From Cladorrhinum sp. PSN259 (Eukaryota; Ascomycota; Sordariomycetes; Sordariales; Podosporaceae), in NCBI GenBank assembly GCA_033725935.1, contig MU867065.1, positions 868,001 through 932,000 of the forward strand: DNA of 64,000 nucleotides. The letters run 5' to 3'. The stretch's first letter is position 1. Every line of letters starts with the position of its first letter. Under the pieces are notes generated by a model. That model was not told the origin of the DNA. It ran no database searches and saw only the letters and a program-made list of their open reading frames with translations. This document shows positions 56,449-64,000 of this stretch, one piece after another. The position numbers and the translations under genes were made by a program.

Positions 56449-57487
56449 GGCTATTGAGTTGCGTCGGACCAAGATAGACAACGATGAAGCCCGGACCTAT
56501 GTTAGATGCAGGTCCAGCTGGGTTTAAGAATCTGGTAAAATCGTGCATCATCCGCAGGCGCACATGCATGAACCCCAGATTTGATTGCTGTCCCTAGTAC
56601 TTCCACTGACCCGGTCATGTCCCTGTCCCACTGCTCGTGATGTCTGACTAGGCATTGCGGTTCATTGGGGGTGTGATCTTTTAACGCGGGATAACTTGAC
56701 GATATATGAAATCTATTCAGCCGGCGCAAGGAGGAGGGTGGGCCCGGGAAAACACTTTGAGGCCCATTTCCGCTTGTAAATGGATCCAACGGCAACAGTG
56801 ATGTTTCTTAACATTCCATCACCGCAACTCCGAAGAGGCGGTTGGCAGCTTGTGGGCGTGTTTGTAATATTAACATCTAGAGCTGAACGTGTACTACACA
56901 AGCTGGTTTTTTGGAGATGAACTACACTATTACCGAGCCGAGCGTTGCTCCTGTCCGTATGTATTCTGACGTCGGTGATGCTTTGGTTGTCATTGCGCCA
57001 AGTCTCCGATGCAGGGACGGCAGATCCTGTTCAGGCATTGGATCAAGGGCTATAAATAGAATCTGAGCTTGTCTTTTAGTCCTCGAGAAATTACTTAACG
57101 GTGGGGCGGGAGAGGTATAGCTCACGGTTCCAAGTTACCCCGTCTTAATATCCCACAATTCTGCCTGTAATTTCATCAGGGGAAAACACCTGACGTGCTC
57201 AGAGTTGGAGGCCACCAGTGCTGACATATCTGCACATTTGAGACGTTCTGTTTTTTCTTACTTTTGAAAACCGTTAAAGGTCAAAGCTATGTCTGAGGTT
57301 GTATCTAGATTAACCCATGATTAGTGTACTTGGGATAACATCTAGCAGTTTCATCATGATCTTGCTTTACACAGTCCCAGCAGCTTATCTATGTACGTCG
57401 GTAGTGTTTAGGTATAACGCGTAGCTATACCAGCCACTGACCTTGCCATACTGATCAACTAACAATTACTATCCCAGGTCCAGGTTT
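56449..57487. other. Intergenic region
   Basis: Promoter of the Thr-rich protein gene on the right of its start, then AT-richer sequence. No credible ORF. Confidence 0.5.
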
Positions 57488-58533
57488 TTAAGGCGTCCGC
57501 CCAGTTACTCCTTGGTAGGTATTCAGGCACTTTTGCAAAACGTCCTCTGCGCCTTCTTCCTCGTCAGTATCCTTGATCTCCTCCCACCGGATCGTGGTTG
57601 TGATCGTATCATATTTTACTTGAATGTCTCGTTTTGGTGCCGCGGTTGGGGCTGTCATGCTTCCTCTTCGCCGAGCCAACTTTGAGTCCCATTTTGGACC
57701 GCTGCACAGAAAATCTCTGCGCCAACCTGTCAATACGACCACGTCCACCTCCCACAGCTTATAGGCATCCACATATGACTAGAAGGTCCCCGAAGAGAGT
57801 GGAGCCCGGGTGACCGCAATTTCGAATACTACATGCAAAAGCTCCGGGAAAAGGGCTCTGCGCCAGCCGGGCCGAGAGCTCCAAGCCGCACGCTTATCCG
57901 TCTGGTCAGTGCCGTTATCAGCTGCCGGTGATCGGCCTGGCCGGATTCACAACAACGGAGTACTATATCAAATGTGATTTTTCGTAGGCTTGGCAGTCTC
58001 CCTGCGCCCAAAGTTTCCTGTGCTCGTTGCCATCTGGTTGCCTTTTCCAGGCGACGCTGAGCGATGGACTTTGAGTAAGGACTATCCTGTCGGCCGTTGA
58101 CGTCCATGTACATTGGAAATTCCTGCTCCGGATCACTGGTGCTGAGAACGATACTTTGGATGCACCTGGAATTATCGAGCCCGATGCGGTGAAGCCATGT
58201 TTCTAGATGTTCTGGCTGAAGCACAAACTCATTTTCGCTGTAAAAAAAACCTGCCACCGCCAGTGAGAGCTCCTTGCTCACCAGAAGCATGGCAGTGAAT
58301 ACCTGCAGATCTGTATTCACAGGTATTGCCAAAGGGTGGCTTCCCTTCCTTTGCCGGTCCTCGGGCTGTGCTTGACTGTTGAGGTGAACAGATGGATGGG
58401 GCGGATGCTCTGGTGGGATGCCGGTTATGAAGAAAGGATAGGACCGCTTGTTGGCCTCGAAGAGACATGACATGATTATCAGCCATATTTCTATTGGGAG
58501 GCATAAGGGCCTTGAGAGACAAAGAGTGTTCAT
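57488..58533 (-). CDS. F-box-like protein with unresolved 3' exon
   Basis: The frame 58533-57829 (234 aa) starts MNTLCLSRPLCLPIEIWLII. The LPIEIW helix and later ASKELS-type segment (MLLVSKELSLAVAGFFYSEN) fit fungal F-box-like proteins. Downstream, the frame 57778-57488 continues in style (SYVDAYKLWEVDVVVLTGWR, KRDIQVKYDTITTTIRWEEI), as expected for the C-terminal domain. The two do not join by an ordinary intron: the first ends FCM-stop at GCATGTAGTATT, and the second needs a phase-0 join at CTTCTAG. A phase-0 donor exists 63 bases upstream of the TAG stop (AGC/GTGCGG), which would give TRRIS-SYVDAYKL. Either that splice is used, or a frameshift has broken the gene. Confidence 0.5.
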
Positions 58534-59737
58534 TCTGGCTGGTGGAAAAATAAAGGATTCTCTAAACCAGACTCGGGAAGTAAAGCTTTAGACTGTGAGT
58601 GCCTCATTATTGGGAAGGTGTGAAACAGTTTGAAGATTGTTAGGATGAGATGCTCTGATGCTTTGTTATATCCCTCTCAGTTTCATTGTTTGCAACTGAT
58701 GGATTCTGGCATTTGTTTGTTATACCAGCAGACGTGGTTTCCCTTTGCGTTTCGCATGGGCTGACTAGACATTGAGACTGTTCTAATGACAATGACAATG
58801 GGTGCTGCCAGTGGTCACACTCAACATGACTCCAAATCCAATCTTTACTTGGCTCCAGTCTTGAATATCGATAAAATGGAGTAATCGTTCATGATATCGA
58901 AGCATTATTAATTTCTATAGATATAGAAGATATCAGATTAATAAAAAGCCAAAACAAAATGTCGAGAAATAAAATGGGATTCAATTGGAAAACTTATGCT
59001 ACCGTAGTGGGAAACCCGGGGAGCCGTTTAGTATAAAAGTGGTGGTGTTTATAACAAATAGATTGTTAAGAATAAACGACTGGTTTACCCTAATAAACGG
59101 GAACCCTTCCCAAAAAGGAAATAGGTTTGACCGATAGGCATCACTTGCACAGTATGCTCAAACCAACGCATTGAATAGCTCTTAAAAAATTAATTTGACT
59201 TGGTGTGAATGCAAGGACAAATCACGGATCACGACGGATAACATGGTAAGAATGGGACACTTGCAAGTTGGGACGAGTTCCGCAAATTGGTTGCATTGTT
59301 CAAATCCACCATTTCCGAGCTGAAACCCATTTTTCTGGGCTTTTATTGCCAATGCTCGACTTCCATGGTAAGCTGTGGCTATGTGGCTTGTTGCCCACCT
59401 GCTGTCCCAGCCGCCCTGGCAATTTTGGCAGGGCACCTGGAAGAATCCAGAAATAGGCCTTTCCTCTTTGACATAATACGCCTCGTGTAAATCCACTAGC
59501 AAGTGGCACACACACTCTGTGATTATATAATGGGCTTTCTGCAGGCGCCACTTCCAGGGCTGAGCGGCCACTCAGGTGTGTGTCTGGCCTTCCCCTCACG
59601 ACGCGTAATTGTTACCAAAGTCAGAGTTGAACTTAATTGGAGTCTTCGATGTTTGAGGAGCCTCCCCGCAAGATATTCTCTCGATTCTGGGAATATCTTC
59701 TCAGTGTCTCATCATCTTTGCCCTGACGACGACAAAA
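58534..59737. other. AT-rich intergenic region
   Basis: 1.2 kb with the most AT-rich stretch of the window near 58870-58980. A frame on the minus strand (59571-59182) starts at GTG and shows no family features. No other gene seen. Confidence 0.5.
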
Positions 59738-62700
59738 ATGGATCCCCTCTCAGCACTTGGAGTTGCGGCGGCAGCGGTAGGCTTCTTTGACTGCGCGGTA
59801 GGTCTTGTGAAGATTTATCAAGCAGTCGATGCCCATGGGTCGCCTAACCTTCTCTACTCTATCGAGAAGTGCGCCGAGGATCTCGTTTCTGCAAGGAGGT
59901 CATTCCTCCATCGGCCTTCACGCACAACCTTGGGCCAATCCCGGGCCATCACTGAGAATGAAGAGGTAGGACTTCCTGATTTCTCCCTCGACACCGGACA
60001 TCAACCGAGGTATCCAGTCAAGACTGCCAAGGTACTCACACACTCTCCAATTCTAGGCTGTCGATGAGTTGCTTCAGGAATGCGATGCAACTGCGAACCG
60101 TCTTCTTGCGGTTTTCGATACACTGAAAGGTGACAACAAAACCAAATGGGACACTTTGAAACACGTCCTGAAGGCAAAATGGAAAGACAACGAACTCAAG
60201 GAAATCCATGAACAACTCACGACCTTGCGTGGCCAGCTTGCCCTCAGGATTCTGATGGTTCTCAACGCCAAATTGGATTATTCTTCCCACCAACAAGCCG
60301 GACGATTTTCCCACTTGGACAGACGGGCAGATGAGATTGTCCACGTCCTCGCGGTTCATCATCAAAGCCTCGTCAACAGGCTTGAGCAGCATGCCAGCCA
60401 AGTCGCTTCCGCCAACCGGGGCGTCATTGAGGCAATCCTTACATTGAGAGATGGCAGTACGACGTCTGTCATGTTGGATAGTGGAAGGAGCAATACGGCA
60501 AACAACAACTTGGGGGACAGTTTTCCATCGAAACACGCCATAAGCATACAGAAGCCCCAAGATGGTAATGAGGGAAGCTTGGAGCTAGGAAGGCTTGATG
60601 AGATCACCTCGAGGGTGTTGACTTGCCTTCACTTTCGGCAGATGAGGGACAGGGTTGACTCAATTCCCGAAGCTCACAGACAAACATGCCAGTGGATATT
60701 CGATGAGCCAAGATCAGGTGTCAGGTGGGATAGTTTTCCCGCATGGCTACAAGGAAGCGAGCCTTGCTACTGGATTAACGGCAAGGCCGGGTCCGGGAAA
60801 TCCACCTTGATGAAATTCATCTGGTCACATCCAGGCAAGTCGGCCTACCTCGGGAAATGGTCCAAAAACCGCCCATTGATCATGGCATCGTTTTTCTTCT
60901 GGTACCTGGGCACTCCACTACAAAAGACGCAGGCCGGCCTTCTCCGATCCCTTCTGCACGATATCCTTATGCAACAACCAAACATGATCCCTGCCGTCAT
61001 GCCGGATCTCTGTCGAGAAGCCACAAAAGCCTCGGCTGCAGGTGGAAATCTTGGTGATCCTTCAATCACCGAGTTGACTCGGTGGTTCAAAAACCTCGCC
61101 TGCAATCTCCAACAACACCAGCGATACCGACTTTGTCTCTTCATCGACGGATTAGACGAGTTTGTCGGCGATCATCCAGATCTTGCAGACTTCTTGGTCG
61201 GTATAGCCTCCCAGTCGAAGCACATGAAGCTTGTAGTCTCTAGTAGACCCTTGACGGCTTTCACCGAGGCGTTCATGGATGTTCCAAATCTTCGTCTGCA
61301 GGATATCACCGAGGGGGATATCCGAGACTACGCCAATGAAATGCTAAGCAAGAAGCTTTCGACAAAGCTTGGCAGCGAATGGGACTCGTTCCTTGAAGAG
61401 ATCGTTGCCAAGTCTTCTGGAGTTTTCCTGTGGGTTAGTCTGGTCGTGAAATCTCTTCTCGCTGGCCTCCGTGATGGTGACACAACCTCGGAACTTAGGG
61501 AGAGGCTCAATGAGCTCCCCTCCGATCTCAAGCATCTCTACCAGCACATGTTGGACCGAATCCCCGCCAACTATCGACTGCAGGCCAGCGAGATTTTTCA
61601 AATTATGCTTACGAATGTGGGGGGTTGGGAAAGACACGACCTGTTGCCTCAGCTTACTTTGCTTGAGTTGGCCTTTGCCCTGGACAAGTCAAAGTTTCCG
61701 TTTGGAAAGGCTCCTCAGACTCTCTCGCGAAAGCAGCAAAAACAGATGGCCTCGGAAACTGAAGTCCGACTTCGAGCTAGGTGTCTGGGACTCGTTGAAG
61801 TCCACCGGGTGGGCCATCGTAAGGATTTGCATAATGCTCCGATTGACTTCATCCACCGGACCGCCGTTGAGTTCCTCTCCACCGACAATGTTGTCAAAAC
61901 TCTAGGATCTCCAGTCGGCTTCAGTTCTCTTGGAAGCCTGTTCCGCGCTTGCTTGTGGATGGCAAGGACAATTCCCATCCAGCACAACCCCTCGTTTGAA
62001 CATGATCAGGAGACTTGGTGCTATCTCAAGCAGGCCTTGCAGATTGCTTCTCGGGCTGAGATGACTGGAATTCCTATATCCTTCGAGTATATTGCAGAAA
62101 TGGACCGGCTTTATACCACCCGCTGGGAGACAGTTCGTACCTATTGGGTTCACATGGGGGAGTCATGGCCTATTCCAAAGCCTAGTTGCTGGGGGTCGTT
62201 TCTGTTCACGAAACACCTCCAGAGGCCCGTGCCTGTGCTGGCCATGGAAAGTCTTTTGGGCCCTAGGTGTGAAAACCTCTTAGGTGTCATGATCAACTCA
62301 GCTCCACTTGGCTCTACACATGGGAGGAGATATACCAGTCCGGCGATGCTGCTTGCCGCGATGCGATACTCTTTGTTGTCGTTCTTCCGAGATGCTTTGG
62401 CTAGCTACTATTCTGACCCAACACAGGAGAGAGCCAGCCCCTCAATTCCTACGTTATGCTTGGAATATCTGATCGATGGACTTCGTCACGGCGCATTTCA
62501 AAGCATCGTGGACACCGACTTTGGCCACAAAACAGTCCCCGACCTGTGCCAAACGCTTTTCCTAGCCGGAGCTGACCCTAATGCTCAGCTCGAAGATCCC
62601 TATACTAAAATGCCCAAAGGAACGCATTGGGCAATCCTAGCCCGGCATATCTTGAGTCAGTACTATAATGCTCTAGATCCCCATGATCTCGGAGTCAACT

Positions 62701-63158
62701 TTGAGGGGGAACCATTGTACGGATTATGGGAGGTGTTGCTCCGAGAATTTGTGGATTTTGGAGCCAAAGTAGACACCAAGGTAAATGCAAGACCGTTTAT
62801 CGACGTTGAGCCCGGCCCGTTTGGCGCACAGTTGAGGAACTTCAGATATCGTCATTCAAACTTGACCTATGCTTGGCAAACGCGAATCGTCGAACACACG
62901 CGTCAACTCGAGAGTATCTTGAAATCGCCCCCCGACAGAACTAAACTGAGAAGACGCGACTCTGACGCTTTCTGGAGCAGCACCACCCAGCCTGGACAAA
63001 ACCAAATTGATCATTCTCACGCACAGATCCCTCCTGCTCCTGGGATCGCATCAAATGCCACATTCGACTTCAAGTACGACGACCCAGGCACTCCTTCCAC
63101 GCGGTTTCATAACCTGTTAAGGTTGATCTTCTGCTGCAAGACGGCGCAAAGAGAATAA
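59738..63158 (+). CDS. STAND-class NTPase (NACHT-type), NOD-like-receptor-like
   Basis: Exons 59738-59965 and 60057-63158 give 1,109 aa. The N-terminus MDPLSALGVAAAAVGFFDCA and the following helices match the N-terminal (SesA/Helo-like helical) domain found on fungal NOD-like receptors. The NTPase core follows: P-loop WINGKAGSGKSTLMKF (about 313-325), Walker B LCLFIDGLDEF (about 434-444), sensor-like KLVVSSRPL (about 468), then the winged-helix part (SSGVFLWVSLVVKSLLAG, LKHLYQHMLDRIP). The C-terminal 400 residues lack clear WD40, ankyrin or TPR repeats, although LCQTLFLAGADPNAQLED resembles one ankyrin unit. Likely roles are non-self recognition or programmed cell death, inferred from the family. 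Confidence 0.85.
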
Positions 63159-63658
63159 TCATATTCTTAACAAGAGATCTTGTTGCACCGTGCGGGAAGA
63201 ATTCCCTGGGTTTGATACTGCAAGTAGCACTGTTCTTGTTGACCACGATAGTGTTGTATTGTTGGCAAATCATGGGCATCTGTCGTAACGAGCCGAATTA
63301 ATATGCTGGCCCGTGACGACCATCATACCCAAACAATATCACATGTAGATATATGCGTGGAAATGCAATCAATATTTTGAGGAAATTGATCCAATACTAC
63401 GTCATACACATGTATGATAGGTCGGGTCGGGATTAGGTTCCCACCAAGGGCGCTCATCTAGGTACGAAAATACTACCCTGACTCCGTCCCGCTTCACAAT
63501 GTTCGGCGAACTGAATGGAGTTAGGCTTGAAGTTGAGGATTTGATACATATCCCCAGGCGGGCACTTTCATGAAGCCCTCTCAGTCAAGCTTTTTCTTCG
63601 ATTTTCAAATATTTCTTTGTGTTGAAAAGAGAAAAAACAAAACGAAGATATCCCCAAA
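63159..63658. other. Intergenic region
   Basis: 3' UTR of the STAND gene and promoter of the peptidase gene. Nothing else seen. Confidence 0.5.
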
Positions 63659-64000
63659 ATGGCTTCATCCACTTCCACCTCATCTGGGCACCGCATGCGA
63701 ATCCGAGACCTCCTCCCCACCCTCCACCTGGGCCGCTACCAGCCTGGCCCCCTCAACTCCCTCACCGACGTGCCCGGCGTCCTGGTCCACACGGAATCAA
63801 TCCACCTCCCCGCATCACCCAGCGGCAGACCCGGGGCCGTAAACACGGGCGTAACCACCATCCTCCCCCGCAGTGACTTCTTCGACAAAGCCTGCTACGC
63901 GGGAATCTTCCGCTTCAACGGCTCGGGCGAACTAACAGGCAGCCACTGGATCGAGGAGACGGGCCTGCTGCACTCGCCCGTCATCCTCACAAACTCCTTT
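63659..64000 (+). CDS. DmpA/S58-type aminopeptidase, 3' partial
   Basis: Frame open from ATG 63659 (cccaaaATGGC) to the window end, 114 codons. The start MASSTSTSSGHRMRIRDLLP is followed by the hallmark N-terminal block of the P1/DmpA family: GPLNSLTDVPGVLVHTESI, then VNTGVTTILPR and GSGELTGSHWIEETGLLHSP. Members are N-terminal nucleophile hydrolases that cleave after autoprocessing at an internal Ser, which lies beyond the window. Predicted substrates are D-amino-acid or beta-peptide amides. No signal peptide. The rest of the gene must be read from the neighbouring sequence. Confidence 0.85.
   Translation, partial: MASSTSTSSGHRMRIRDLLPTLHLGRYQPGPLNSLTDVPGVLVHTESIHLPASPSGRPGAVNTGVTTILPRSDFFDKACYAGIFRFNGSGELTGSHWIEETGLLHSPVILTNSF

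Noticed and set aside
59182..59571. Minus-strand frame of 129 codons
   Set aside because: Starts only at GTG, has no neighbours or motifs supporting it, and overlaps equally open frames.

Overview
The window looks like nuclear DNA of a filamentous ascomycete, most likely a sordariomycete (Sordariales-like). Genes lie on both strands, are single-exon or carry short GT-AG introns of about 40-110 nt with CTRAC/CTAAC-type branch sites, and the leaders are long and CA-rich. The families present (Bye1, Ego1/LAMTOR1, DUF1996, DUF1772, fungal STAND NTPase, NmrA-like) are typical of Pezizomycotina. I saw no tRNA, rRNA, transposon or CRISPR array. Intron coordinates were worked out by hand from splice signals, reading frame and protein continuity.

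Layout. 1-10.4 kb is a housekeeping block: a 5'-truncated PAP2 lipid phosphatase, proteasome subunit alpha-3 (PRE9/PSMA4), a Bye1-like PHD-TFIIS-SPOC protein diverging from it, a ZNF830-type spliceosomal zinc finger protein, and a three-exon F-box protein. 10.4-21.7 kb is almost gene-free. It holds one small conserved cysteine-rich ORF (17.17-17.50 kb), preceded by 6.8 kb without coding signal and followed by 4.2 kb rich in simple repeats and purine tracts. 21.7-28.7 kb has an Ego1/LAMTOR1-like lysosomal adaptor, a cysteine-rich single-pass membrane protein, and a 1,106-aa protein joining a von Willebrand A domain to several zinc modules and a C-terminal RBR-type E3 region.

28.9-56.5 kb is an accessory region rich in secreted and redox proteins: an LPMO-like protein without the N-terminal histidine, a serine beta-lactamase-like (S12) protein, a small secreted protein, an FAD monooxygenase, a P450 with an altered I-helix, a DUF1772 protein, an NTF2-like protein divergent from an NmrA-like protein, a 2EXR/F-box-like protein, a DUF1996 protein, a GMC oxidoreductase, a tyrosinase and a Thr/Arg-rich secreted protein. 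It resembles a set of tailoring or catabolic enzymes, but no polyketide, peptide or terpene synthase lies in the window. 57-64 kb carries an F-box-like gene with an unresolved 3' end, a STAND (NACHT-type) NTPase of NOD-like-receptor type, and the start of a DmpA/S58-type peptidase cut by the window edge.

The most interesting loci are the VWA-RBR fusion (25.2-28.7 kb), the redox set with several changed catalytic positions (29-54 kb), and the gene-poor tract around the 109-aa conserved ORF.
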